64,000 bases of DNA, taken from Chara braunii (taxonomy: Eukaryota; Streptophyta; Charophyceae; Charales; Characeae). How positions within the stretch are numbered: position 1 is the stretch's first letter; every line of letters begins with the position of its first letter. A program made the translations under genes and the position numbers. Positions 43,271 through 55,105 of the stretch are shown piece by piece. The notes below the pieces were generated by a model. The model was not told where the DNA came from, made no database searches, and saw only the letters and a program-made list of their open reading frames with translations. The stretch is from the NCBI GenBank assembly GCA_003427395.1, contig BFEA01000181.1:406731-470730 (forward strand). The letters are read 5' to 3'.

Positions 43271-44560
43271 GCCGCCCTAACTTAGGGGTATGCCTGACCT
43301 GCCTAAGCAAGTGACTAGGGTACGCACAACTAGACTGCCTCAGCTTAGGGGTATGCCTAGCTTACATGATTGAAATGTATGTTTAGACTTCCCCAACTTA
43401 GGGGTATGCCCGACCCAACATAAACTATGGGGTAGTATGGGCATAAAGCATATGACCAGACCACCCCAACTTAGGGGTACGCCTTGCTTCCGCCTAACTG
43501 ACGACATGCGGCATAAGGCGAGGCTGCCCCAACTTAGGGGTATGCCTAGTCAGCCTTAAACAAAATTTACGTATGGCATAGGATTAGACTGCCCCAACTC
43601 AGGGGTATGCCTAACCTGCCTAAAACGACGAATGGTCAAACCGCCCTAGCTTAAGGGTACGTCCAACCTACATAATATTAACGACAAAAGGCATATGGCT
43701 AGGCCGCCCCAACTTAGGGGTACGCCTAGTTAGCCTATACAATTTAGGATACATAAGGCAATGTGGTCAGACCGCCCCAACTTAGGGGTACGCCTGATCT
43801 GCCAAACAAGTTACAGACAACGTATGACTAAGCCGCCCCAAGTTAGGGGTACACTTAGCCTCCATAACAATAGTTCAAACAACCATAAATACTTTCCACA
43901 AACCTTACAACTTTCTTTCTTGTTAGGAAGATGATCAGACCCACCCAACTTAGGGAGACGTCCAACCCTGCCTTAGTTGTGTTTAGAAAAATAGAGAGGT
44001 TTTATACTAACTCTCTTCCTTTTATATTATAACGGGCATAGGACTGAACCGCCCCAACTTAGGGGTACGTTCGATTTGTCCAGGTTACCTTCACATTATA
44101 TTCTTCATTTGCTTTCCTTCTCTTTTTGTCATACCTGATTTATTGACTGGACCTCCCAACTTAGGGTGTCAATATGTCGGATGCGTATGTAACATATATA
44201 TCAGTTTTTTATACTTTGGATTACCTTTTATATATTCATAGCTTATGGTTAGGTCGCCCCAACTTAAGGGTACACCTAGTCTCATGTCGTTGTCCCCCTC
44301 AAAATAAAACACACAGAACTGGGTCTACACAACTCAAAATATCCCCAGTCCTGGTTCAGTAACCCAAAAGAAAGATAAGGAATTTGCCTTCCCAACTTAG
44401 GGCGTTTGTCCTCCTGTTCAAAAACCCCAAAAGAAACAAGTGGCTGGACCGTCCAACTTAGGATAGGCCTGGCTGGCCTTTAAAGGTCATGCATTCAGCC
44501 TAGCAGACAAGAATAAAACATAGCACTGAAGCCACTCAACTTAGAGGGATTCAGCCTTAG
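43271..44560 (-). repeat. Array of about 18 CCCCAACTTAGGGG motifs
   Basis: A 25-30-nt unit with core CCCCAACTTAGGGGTACGCC occurs about 18 times (near 43275, 43337, 43391, 43464, 43530, 43591, 43643, 43706, 43774, 43834, 43943, 44050, 44152, 44257, 44330, 44391, 44450, 44531), spaced 50-110 bp. Spacers vary but often hold GGCATA-like words. The left copies are best conserved. Six inverted copies lie at 54443-55105. The CCCC/GGGG arms allow a small hairpin. No coding potential. Confidence 0.85.
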
Positions 44561-46718
44561 GTTGACCTGGTCAAACACAAGCAAAACACCTTCCTCCCAC
44601 GTTCCCCAATCCATTCTGTCTGAATTCACACAAATAATTTGGGTTATCATACATACTTGTCAATTTTACCTTTTATATCATGTCCTAAGCTCGAAACAAA
44701 CAAAAGTAGCTAGCTTTCTCAGTCATACTTGCAGGCATATAATAGCAAAAGGTAGTATTGCTTAGGGGATGGGATCGCACATGTAAAACGAATTTATACC
44801 TGAGTGTTCCTGCCTCCAGAACCCCGCCTGGGCTCCGGCAGAGCTCCCGCAATCGGTGCGCAGAGTCCCCACAGAGTCTTGATGCGATCCTATGGGTTGC
44901 AATCCCGCCTGCCTCCTTCCTCTCGTAACCTTAGACTAGACTTGGAGTAAGAAAGGCAGAAGGAGGGGTTTCATACGCTCGAGATACAGGAGAGGAACAA
45001 ACTCAACTGGCAGGAGAGGGCCTTGAAATCTCAATACGCCTGAGGGCCCCGCAATGGCAGCCAATACCGCAACAAAGTTGGTCAATCCACAGGCAGAATG
45101 CAACGTAGCAACCCCCAGACAAACTGCCAAGTCGTAGCAATGACTCCCTTGCAGAGTCTGGTTACTCCTTCAAAGTCACAGTGTCGTCCCCTATGACCAA
45201 GACATTGTTACCCCACCCAGACTACTGCGTTCAAATAAAACACACCCCCGTGCTCTATTTGAATCCGAGCCACAACACCTAATTTGAGCGGAGGAATCTT
45301 CAGCAACACCAAGTTTCAACATTTAGAACTATTCCAGGCTTCTACCATGACAACCATTCGTTGTCACAACATCAACCAACTTCAATCCTTGAGCAACAGC
45401 TGGAGTAAAAGCCCCCCCTTGCGAATCGGGAATCTTTGAAATTGGCATTGTATACCAGTCAAACAACGTTGTCGTCACACTGCAGCAGCACCCGTACCAA
45501 CTGCAGCAGAAGGCATCAGTCCGCATACAATTATCTCGCACAACCTCTGTTTGGACTGTCGTAGCGATAATGGTCCTTATTACTCAATTGAAGTATCACA
45601 AAGACCATCAATCAGCACCCACAGTAGTCTCCGAGTCTTCGTAGCAATAGTTTTCCCAAGGCTACAACTGTCAACAAAAAGCCCCCAAACTACTTTAATC
45701 AACAACGGTGTAATGGAGTGGGCACAAAGGTACCCAGATCCAATCTAGCAACTTGAGTGCAACAACAGCCCGTACCCAGTCAGCAGCAATGTCAATAGTT
45801 CAGTACTAGTTTGCTCAATAGCAGCAAGAAACATTGCGGCTATAGTAGCAAAACACAGAGTTGCCTTAGTAGCAAAATAGTTGATGATAGCCGAAAACAC
45901 GGCCCGTCTGATAAAGTACCAACAACCGCCTTAATATCAACATAGTAGACTGCCTGGTGCCACGAAGGTGCATGCCTAGGCCAAGGACCCAGTAGCTAGA
46001 AACGGAAAGCTCAGCAGAAAGCAGTTCCCCTAAGCAAACTGTCCGTTGAAGTAATTGAGGGAGGGATAGGTCGAACAAGATGTTACGAAGACTACGTAAA
46101 TTGCACAAATAAGCCACAACCTTCAGTCCTAAGGCTGATAGCAGTAGCCACTTCTGAACAAAAGACAATTGCTGCTATTCCAGCTCTGGCAACCAACATC
46201 TCTATCAACCAGCCTTTGTTCGAACTGATAGCAGATGGCGGTGGCCAACCGTAGTTTTTGTTTTTAGAAGACAACTTGTCACAGTTGCCGCAGCAACCCC
46301 AAACTCTCAGCAATCTCAGCGGTCTTCAGTTGTCCATGGTACTCGTCATGTCGCAATAGTCAGAGAAGCCTCCACGGTGCTGCAGTCTGAGTAGCAGTCG
46401 TTTCCTTCCAAGAACAACCCCAACAACTCTTGGTTTTACAAGAATGGCAGCAGTGTTGAATGAAAGAAAAAAGAAGAAAAAATAAAATAAAAAATTGCAG
46501 CTGTTCAGTTGGCGCCACTTCAGTTCGCAGTGTTGTAGCGGCGAGGTCAGGGCTCCCTCAATCCGTCAACGCACTAGATTTGCAAGATGAGGATGAATCT
46601 GCCACTAGAGTACGAGTAGGTACATAGCCACTTTTAGCCCCACGCCTATGCGCAACTTCGACTTTCGGATCATCCCGCATCGCTAGTACTGTCAGTCGCC
46701 CCAACGCGTACTATTTTC
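44561..46718 (-). repeat. Dispersed non-coding repeat X, copy 2 (inverted)
   Basis: 44820-45060 read on the minus strand matches the right end of copies 1 and 3 (GTTGCAATCCCGCC on plus, and CGCCTGAGGGCCCCGCAATG). The upstream part to about 46.7 kb is rich in CAGCAGC/GTAGCAAC-like words. No conserved frame. Confidence 0.6.
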
Positions 46719-46720
46719 CT

Positions 46721-46758
<38 letters not shown>
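46719..46758. repeat. Compound (CT)n(CG)n microsatellite
   Basis: (CT) about 46719-46741 runs directly into (CG) 46743-46758. Alternating CG favours Z-DNA. Confidence 0.9.
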
Positions 46759-47302
46759 CTCGTGTGCCGCAACCCTTAGCCTCTTGATGTACTTGGTCGT
46801 TTACACGACCAGGTTCGCTCAGAATCTTTGGGGTTGGGATCTCGAACTGGAAGGAGGCCGCGACTTAAGTCACCAAGAGGATGTGGACTATCAAGTGGAG
46901 AACACAAGTGACGTCAACGACAGCAACCACTACCAGGATCATGTGGATGGTGACGACGACTATCGCGAGTTTACAAACAACAGCACAATAAGCAACAACC
47001 TTTCCCGTGTGTGCAAAAGGATAATGAATCTCCGACTATAATATGAACTGGTACATTACCAAGTCTCTTGCTTACGCCAAAACACAACTTGGCATCGCAA
47101 CTCGCCTCTCGATTCGTCCTACATCACCGGCTCAGAGTGAACTTTCTGCTAAAACATAACTGGATACTCCGGACCAGGTTCACACGAAACGAAAATGAGC
47201 AGGTTACAAGTAGGGGAAGGACCTTCAATGGGATGATGAAGATCAGATAGCATGGCGATCTGCAGTAGGATCTCGAGGGCGAGCACATATAGTACCACCA
47301 CC
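46759..47302. other. Unassigned stretch before the nad7 insertion
   Basis: A plus-strand frame at 46784-47041 encodes an Asp/Asn-rich peptide without known motif. I cannot support it as a gene. Confidence 0.35.
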
Positions 47303-47612
47303 TCCAATATCTATAAGTCGTTGTTTCCAAATACGATTGTTTGTTAACATTTCTTTCACTTCGTTCATACGAGAAGCAAAATATTGTGAAAATAGAAAAA
47401 AATCTTCCCTTAAACCCAAGGGTAAATCTTGTGCAACTGCACCTAGTCGTATATAACTAACATGCATTCTTGCCCCCGAAACTCTTTCATAAAATTCTAA
47501 CAATTTTTCTCGTTTATCAAAAGCCCAAAGAAAAGGGGTTAATGCTCCTACATCCATAGCATGGGTGGTTAATGCATGTAGATGATTTAAGATCCGGGTA
47601 ATCTCACAAAAG
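47303..47612 (-). pseudogene. nad7: Mitochondrial nad7 fragment in nuclear DNA (NUMT)
   Basis: About 103 codons without a stop encode the middle of NADH dehydrogenase subunit 7 (complex I 49-kDa subunit): [82 protein letters not shown]. The block is unlike plastid ndhH, which differs at most of these positions. It starts and ends abruptly inside the gene. The intact frame implies a fairly recent transfer or few mutations; some residues differ from typical plant Nad7. Confidence 0.93.
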
Positions 47613-48464
47613 ATGAAAAAGCAGCGCAAAAGGAGTCACAGACAATGTGTGGCCATCAGGACGAGGAATACGTAGTTCACGGATGTGGAAACGAGCCCTC
47701 CTTGGCAGATACCGAGTACACCCTTCCTCCCGCACAACTTTTGTCCTCTAGTACAACTTTGGTTATGTTGTTAGCGACGATGATTAAAACCTAGGTGAAC
47801 CCGATAGTGAGTAAGTGTGCACGATGAGATTGGTGATGGGAAGAACGGCGTCGAGAGCCTCGATGGTATCAATCGAGGTGGGCACGTATACCCACTAATG
47901 AAGATTGGTACAATCGATTGTGACGAAACGAACTTGACAAATAGTGCAATCCCCCGCCAATGTGCAAATAAGGATAATTATCCCACTAAAACACGGGAAA
48001 ATACGTTGTTATTTCGGAGTTCCTTCCGCGCGCAGCATCCGAACCCAAAATCGTTCAAACCGCTCTTCAGATTCAAAATATGAGGCAACAGATCAACTCA
48101 GAATGATCGATAACTTTTGTTTAGCCTTTTACTACACTAAAAATCGTTAAATTTTGATTGAGATACACGTCCCCATTCCGAGTTCTCACCTCTCCCCGAC
48201 TCTTCCGCCCATGCTTTCCCCTACTATCTTTTCTTCCACTGACTTATTCTATTCTAACTGCAGATTCGAGCTCGCGAGCCCTTAAAACCCTTACGTAGAC
48301 TTCTCCCCTCGCCCAATTCTACCGAGAATCGAGTGAGGTATGCGTTTTCCTTTCTGCCATAGTCGCCCTTCCTTGTCGCAAGCTCCCTTTTTATTCTGTC
48401 GTGCACCCGACACAAACCCACGTCTAGGTTTAGTCCTTTGTTCAGCTGCCTTGGCTTCTTCTCT
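47613..48464. other. Unassigned stretch between NUMT and rRNA fragment
   Basis: No gene recognised. 48130-48460 may be diverged rDNA but does not align clearly. Confidence 0.35.
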
Positions 48465-48805
48465 GTGACACATTGCGCGCTAACCCAGACACTACTGAAG
48501 GCGTTGACATATATAGGCAGTAGGATGGTGGTCGCAAATGTTGAATTCCGCAGAGGAGTATGTGACAACTCACTCATTGAATCCATCAGCTGGAAAGCCT
48601 ATGGCGCTGCAGCGCGCAACCTATATACAACTGCCGTGGCTACCCCAATGTCCCGACGGGTAAGAGCGTGCGGGGCTGGCTGCGAAACCTGCATTAGTCC
48701 CTAGGCGAGGCAGGTCCTCGTGGAGATCTCGGTGGTAGTAGCAGATAGTCAAGTGAGAACTCTGCAGACCGAAGCGGAGGAGGTTCTATGTGAACAGCCT
48801 CTCAG
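48465..48805 (+). rRNA. Large-subunit rRNA pseudogene fragment 2
   Basis: Collinear with the central part of 26S/28S rRNA: TGCGCGCTAACCCAGA, GCAGTAGGATGGTGGTCGC, TTCCGCAGAGGAGTATGTGA, CAACTCACTCATTGAATC, GGCGCTGCAGCGCGCAACCT, GAGATCTCGGTGGTAGTAGC, AAGTGAGAACTCTGCAGACC and GAAGCGGAGGAGGTTC. Substitutions at universally conserved positions mark it as a relic. Its 3' part covers the same rRNA region as the inverted block at 12575-12775. Confidence 0.82.
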
Positions 48806-49533
48806 TTTGCAGCCCCCGCCCTGGTGCACTTGCTGACCTTCTTTGTATCGTTCCAATTTTAACGGACGTCCCGAAGGACTGCCTTGTAGGCAAGCACCTC
48901 GGCATCATCTTCGGTCCAACTGGGCACATGTAATTCAGAATTGAAGCATTTTCCTCATCTGCTTCCAATGGAGTTCGAATTCAGGTCTGTATTTCAACAG
49001 TCCTGAGCTACGCCCTTGGGTTCCACGCTTGTCCCGAGAACCAGTACTGGGATACAAGCAAAATTTAAACAATAAAATTAGAATAAACTAGAATAAAATA
49101 AAATTAGTTGGAATAAAAATTTAGGAAAACGGAACTAACGCGCAGGCCAGGAAAGACAGGAACCTGTTGGTTCCCCTTCGGTCTTGCCCGCCGGTCCCGC
49201 GATCAGACCTTGTGGCAAAAACTAAGGGGAATAGTCCCGCGGGACCGTCAACCCCTTAGCCTTCTCAGAAGATGCTCCTCTGCTCCTTCTTCATCGGCTG
49301 CTGGCTTCGATCCCTAGATCTGCAGGATGAAAGACTGTCATAACCAATAATGCTAGGCCCAAGGCAGGTTGTAGCAGGCGCAGACACCCTTATAAAGTGT
49401 ATCCCCCCTGAGTCTCGGCCTGCCAGCCTATACCAAAGGTTGCCCCTTGGCTTACCGGCCTCCCCTTCGGCCTCTACACACCCGCATCTATCACCTGGAG
49501 GGGCTGACTTTGCCTACCGCCGCCGCTGTCGTA
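48806..49533. other. Unassigned stretch
   Basis: No gene. 49060-49110 is rich in AATAAAAT-like words. Confidence 0.35.
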
Positions 49534-49559
49534 CCAAATACCCTTACAAGGGTATTTGG
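49534..49559. repeat. Perfect palindrome CCAAATACCCTT / AAGGGTATTTGG
   Basis: 12-base arms around AC. A diverged version with similar flanks is at 11811-11835. Confidence 0.9.
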
Positions 49560-52175
49560 CGTGTTGTCTTCAAGTCACGCCAGAGCAGCCTCGCCCGTTT
49601 GACGGTGTGCGCGCGGAGGAAGCTTAGGTCCTCGTCGGGGTGAGCCGTGTGCGCGGGGTATTGACAGCAAGGCACATCCATACGCAGCCTGGGTGTGCAC
49701 GGCGTGGCGGGCCAGCGGGACGCGCGACTTCTATTCTTATTTTTATTATTTATTTATTTATTTATTTGTTTTCTAAGGTCGTTAGCTCAGTGATCGATTT
49801 CGAGGCTGATGTTGGGACCGATGAGCCTATCGTTGTGCCGCAGGATACGGGTGGCCGTCACGGCAGTCAAGGACCTTGACCGCGCACTTCTCTTCTTGGG
49901 CCCGTGCTGGTTCCTGCATATGGGGGATGCTGGCGAGAATTTTTCATCCCACCCGCATTGAAGCACAAATCGGAGAGGTCAACGTGCGTGGAAAGTGGCG
50001 GGGTCCGTGGTCGTGGCTTCTCCCGTTTCCCAATTGGAGAGCATTCCTAATGAGCCTGTGGGGCTACAACTCGAGGATGGTGGAGGCTGTTGCGGGGTAC
50101 AGTCCGCCCCCGCCGTCTGCTTGCGAGAGTTTTGGGTGTGAGCCTGCCCAGGGTACTGTCGGGAGGCCCGCAACAGTACAGGCTGCAGCGGCCGTTACCA
50201 TGGGACCCGCCTCCACTTCGGACTTCAACGTTCTCATCGGAGCATTGGCTACTACCACTAGGACCGGGCCCGACCAATCCAGGTCCACACTTGTGCTATC
50301 AACAAACCCCGAGCCCATCGACCTGTTGTTATGCCAAAATCACGACGACGGACGAGCGCAGGTCGCGCTCGTCAGATTCTGTCTCGGGGCTAGTTGATTG
50401 AGAAATAGATGCTCTAGTGGACTCCGACTTTGGTGACCGTCGACCCACTGCCTGTGCAGAGTAAGACCCGTGCGGTGTACGGGTGAATGCGCAGCTTAGC
50501 GCAGATGGGAGGAGCGGCTTAGCGCAGCAAAAGAGCGAAGGGCACAGAAAAGGTGTGACGAGCGGGCAGCAGAAGGGGCGAGGTAGAGAGAGAGCGGGAA
50601 CAGGAGTGTTGAGGCAGCGGATCAAACGGGCGCTGAGGCTGTGGGGCGAGACAACGAAGGACGCTGGGCGCATCGACGGAGGTAAGGGATGAAAGTGGCG
50701 AGATGAACCCGGCGCGGTTTCGCGTAAGGTGCATCAAGGAATCAAGATGGTGAAGAACGAGCCCGGGCGCAACGAAGGGAGGGTAGCATACGTGATACTT
50801 CACGTAAACCGGCAGGAAAAGATGCTATATAGGGAGGGGTTCTCGATCATTGCGAACCCAGTGGCGCTGATAGTTTCAGTTAAAATTAGTAGAGATTGAG
50901 GTAGGAAGAAAAACGGTGCGAGGAGGGTATGGGGGAGGAAGAGATGACGGGGAGTAAAGAATCGGGATTTCTCTCGATTCTTGCTGAAATCGAGTGAAGA
51001 GAGATGTTAGACAAGGGTTTTGGGGATGGGCGATCATGAATCTGCAGTTAATTTGAGAGAAGAGTTAGTAGAACGGTAGTTAGAAGAGATACGGGCCGCG
51101 CGAAGATGTTGGGGCATAAAGCGAAGGAGAGAGTAAAAACTGGCTACCTTCGATCATTCCTTAGTCATATTGGGCAAGCAAAGATGTGAAATGGATGGTT
51201 TGGGGGAGTGCGGATTCGATGACAGGGTCGGATCTGACGACGAGGCAGCGGATTCAGAGCTACGGTGTATAGCGATTGCGTGTGGAAAAGGATGTCTTAA
51301 GCAAAAATGTATCTTCCCTTGGTTTGGTGGAAGATACATTCCCGTCTTGCACGCTTGTTGAGGAGTAGAGCGTGGTCCATCGAGGCATGCCCCTAATCGT
51401 CGTCGTGACTGTTGGCATCGGGATTGTGGGGCGGGTCGCCACCATTGAGATTGTCGTTGACCATCCTCACCGAAATCGCGCTCGTCACCATAGCTTTCAC
51501 TATCATGACTCGTCGGCACGTCGGGAAGTGCTTCTAGGTTTTACAATGCTACTCATTCGTCTGACGGTATTGTACCGTGGCTTAGCGATATGGTTTGCAG
51601 GTTGGTTGGCCATGATATTCGTTCTCCCCGGCGTAACCGATTGCCGCCTTCGCCAGTGTGAGCGAGGATTCGAGATCCCAGTTTGAGGGACCGTCGCTCA
51701 CGCTCGTTATTTTTCTTCTGATTTCTCTATTTATAGCGTTTTTACAAATTCAAATAATCAATTACCACGTTTTGTCGTGGGTATAAAGTCTCCTTTCAAA
51801 AATCCCTGTTCTCGCAGTGTACTTGACAGTTTCCTGATGGGTGCATGCAACACCAATATTTTTCCTTTGGTACCTTCTGCTTTTACCACGCGATATTTGG
51901 GTACCTAGGAAGAAGAATCCGAATCAATATGTGATATCTTAATTTTTTTGTTTAGCTCTAGTCTGTGGTCTTTCCCCCTCGCATTTGAACGAATCTGGCC
52001 AAGTAAATGGCCAGGTACATTCATACAGTAGGAGTAGGGGGGGGGCAGTGAAGTGCTCGGGCATGCAATAATACTTGGTTGGCTGGACTACCTTGAGCCG
52101 TCTGTATCTGACCAAGGCAAGGGGGGGGCATGTTCGATGAAGGCCAGGAAATGGGGTAGAAAGAAAGTTAACGCC

Positions 52176-52178
<3 letters not shown>
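49560..52178 (+). repeat. Non-coding repeat region related to 10.7-14.7 kb
   Basis: GC-rich with patches resembling the subrepeats at 13.5-14.7 kb (50860-51130). A (TTTA)n tract lies at 49743-49769. A 12-bp perfect inverted repeat, AATGTATCTTCC and its complement, sits at 51306-51317/51329-51340 with an 11-base loop. No frame is supported as a gene. Confidence 0.5.

Positions 52179-52209
<31 letters not shown>
52179..52209. repeat. (AG)n microsatellite
   Basis: About 31 bases of AG repeats. Confidence 0.95.
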
Positions 52210-52215
<6 letters not shown>

Positions 52216-52249
52216 AGGAGGGGATTGGTGAAGATGGAGAATGGTCGTT

Positions 52250-54170
52250 GCTGTTTGGCGAAGCAGCTTATCAATGAGCTGCGGCTTACTAAGCTGCTGC
52301 AGGAAACTGCTGCATTAGACTTCGGTTGTGTTGTGCGTTGCCGCAGTACACCGTTACCGTGCCTTTCTACGGAGTGACTGCGGGTCTTCGTTACCGTACG
52401 GAGCTGTTATAGCCATACTCGAATGGAGCACAGGGAAGTGCTTCATTCAGAGGAGCCTCCTTAGGCTGTGTAACTGCGGTTTGGTCAAGAGAGGCAACAT
52501 CGTGGCTTGAGATGGTGATCAAGTGCTGGCGATGGAGTAGCTTGCAAACGGAGTAAGTAATCGAGCTTGAATAGAGGAGGGGAGAGAGCCCTCCGTTGAC
52601 AACTGTCACTGTGTCGCCCCCTCACGCCCTCGTTTCATCCCCGACTGCTTTGCAGAATTGTGATCTCCGGGCGAGTTGACGCAGTCATGCTTTTCATGCT
52701 TTTTCCTATGGAGTTGTGTATTATGAACATGACAACACACATACACGCACGCACAAAGAGAGAAGAGGGCGTAGGTGAAGCTTGACGCAGGATAGTGGCA
52801 GTGAAAACTCCTACGGTCAGCGGGAGATCTCGTCTCGGACTGCGCAGCTTGCGAATAGTTAGATACTCACGAGTGAGCCTATGAAAACTGGCGGATGAAG
52901 CTAGAGCACGATCTATAAAGCACTGAGAAGAAAGAGAGAAGGCAGTAGGGAGTGAAGGTCGAACGTAACTTTGCTGCAGGCTGTGACCATCTGTGGTGGG
53001 TCTCGGCTACTTGTGTAAGCAAGTGCGATAGAATATGTCGGATCCAGCGGTCAGCCCGCACTTGGCCGTGCACTTGGCCGTTCAAGCTGGTCCGCAGAGA
53101 AAGAAGCTTGCTTGAAAGGAGGAGTTCAGTGAAGACAAACAATGGTTGCTGCTATTTTGCCAAGCGGTCGGTTACTAAGCTACTGTTCACTAAGCTGCTG
53201 CAGGGTGCCGTACCCTGTCCTTGGGGGATATTACTTCTCATCGAACACATTGGCAGTGGTGTGAGGGACTGCCACTTGTATAAGCTCCGATTGTTGATGC
53301 ACAACAGTCACCTTTGCGCATTCCTTGACGGACTTCGCCATTCAAAGATGTTGCAGGACTCCGTCGTTTGCAGCCGCAGTTGACTACACACAACTTTTGT
53401 CGTGTCCTTATCATGCTCGCTGTGTGTAAAGACATGGGCTCGTGAAACAATTGTGTTTTCGCTATATCAGGCTGTTAAGTTCCTCAAACAACTGCTACGT
53501 TATTACCACTAAGTTTGGGCTGCTGCTGCTATCTATGTCAAGGTGCGGTCACTTGAAGTAATATTGTTGTGAGTCCAGGTAAAATAACAAGGATTAAAGG
53601 GGCAGACAACGGAGGTGAAGGTGTTGCCGTTGAGCGCCAAAGTAGTGACTATGCCTAGTTGAATTGCTGTTGCATACTGTTGGTGGATGTACCATACTCT
53701 ACTGTGTTTATGCAGCGTTAGTTGGCACTTCAGATAGAGCACGGGGGTACGTCCTATTTGTGTGAGGTATTTTCGGTGGCCACACAACTGCATTCTGAGT
53801 TCGAGGGCGAGGATAATGATCTGACTTTGCACAAGGGTCGCTGCTAGATTCGTCAGGGGACAGTCGTTCTGCGCTTCTGGATAACAGATTGGTCAGTTTA
53901 CTACTTTTTGGCTGCCATTGTGGGGCCCTCAGGCGACTGAAGATTACAAGGCCCTCTCTTGAGAGTTGAGTTTGTCCCTCTCCTGTAACTTAAGAATCTC
54001 AACCCCCTACTTTTGCCCTTCTTAGTCTAAGTCTAGTCCTGTTCAGAGAGGAAGGCGGCAGGCGGGATTGCAACCCGTAGGACCGCAGCAAGACTCTGTG
54101 AGGAGTCCACCCACCGATTGTGGGAGCCCTGCCGGAACTCGGGAGAAGTTCTGGAGGCAGGGAACTGAGA
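52250..54170 (+). repeat. Dispersed non-coding repeat X, copy 3
   Basis: The right end, GTGGGGCCCTCAGGCG (53921) and GCAGGCGGGATTGCAACCC (54058), matches copies 1 and 2; here it continues directly into the motif array and repeat Y, so the full unit may exceed 5 kb. Confidence 0.65.
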
Positions 54171-54442
54171 GGTAACGGTTTCATTCTCCTTTTATAAACC
54201 CAGATATAACCCATTATCTGTATTCCTTGTTATGTTTTGACTGCGTATATTGAGTGCATCCCTAGTTTGACTTTCAGTTTCACTTTCAGGATATGATCCA
54301 GACTAAGTAAAGGAATGTATGCACAATGTCAGTTTCAGTTTCATTGTTAGACTGAAAGCAGATTGTAGGGTTGCGTCTGGGGGAAGGATGGGTGGAAGGC
54401 AGTATTTTTTGTGTTTGACTGGGTCAACCAAAGGATGGGAGA

Positions 54443-55105
54443 GTCTCCATAAGATTGGAGGGCCCAGTGCTATGTTTATTTTCGATTGCCTGAAGGACCA
54501 GACAGGTTCCCATAAGTTTGGGTGGTTCGGTTGCTTTGACTTGCGAGGGCTGCATGTGTTTGACTTTCAGGGACCAAGCATTTTTCCACAAGATTGGATG
54601 GCTTGGTTGCCTTGTTTTATTTGAGTTTCCTGATGTTTATTTAATTTAATCTCTCTTGTTTATTTTGAAGGGAATTCAGGCGAAGGACTGGACAGGTTCC
54701 CATAAGATTGGGAGGTCTGGTTTGGAGCCGCGCACATGCTGGAACCAAAAGGTTAAAATTGTTTATATTCTATACTACTCTATTTATGAACAGGCTAGTC
54801 AGACATTTTTCCATAAGATTGGATGGTCTGACTATAGCTTATCACCAACTAAAGAGAGTATGAATTAAGAATAAAATGGTGGTAAGAAGGGACAGGTTGA
54901 ATCTTGATCTAAGATGACCGGTTCAGTCATATGTTGCGTTAAAAGATAAACTGCAGACAATTATATATACCTTGGATAATTAAATGGCAGGGCGACTAGG
55001 CTGGCTAACCTAGTCATGTGCCCAAAGAAGAGGAAAGTTGTAGTGCGTTGTGTTTGTGTACATTCTATGGCTGAGCTAAACAGGTTCCCATAAGATTGGG
55101 TGGTC
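54443..55105 (+). repeat. Six inverted copies of the CCCCAACTTAGGGG-type motif
   Basis: GGTTCCCATAAGATTGGGTG and variants at about 54443, 54505, 54575, 54697, 54808 and 55078. This is the reverse complement of the 43.3-44.6 kb motif, with CCCAT and an extra A. Confidence 0.75.

Noticed and set aside
43271-44560. Resemblance to a CRISPR array (short repeats, variable spacers)
   Set aside because: Repeats are degenerate, spacers share words, spacing is irregular, an inverted copy sits in a similar non-coding repeat, there are no cas genes, and the DNA is eukaryotic.
46784-47041. Asp/Asn-rich frame of 85 codons
   Set aside because: No homologous frame in the repeat copies, no motif, next to a microsatellite.
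47303-47612. Plastid ndhH as the source of this fragment
   Set aside because: The residues match mitochondrial Nad7 ([20 protein letters not shown]), which differs from plastid NdhH across the block.
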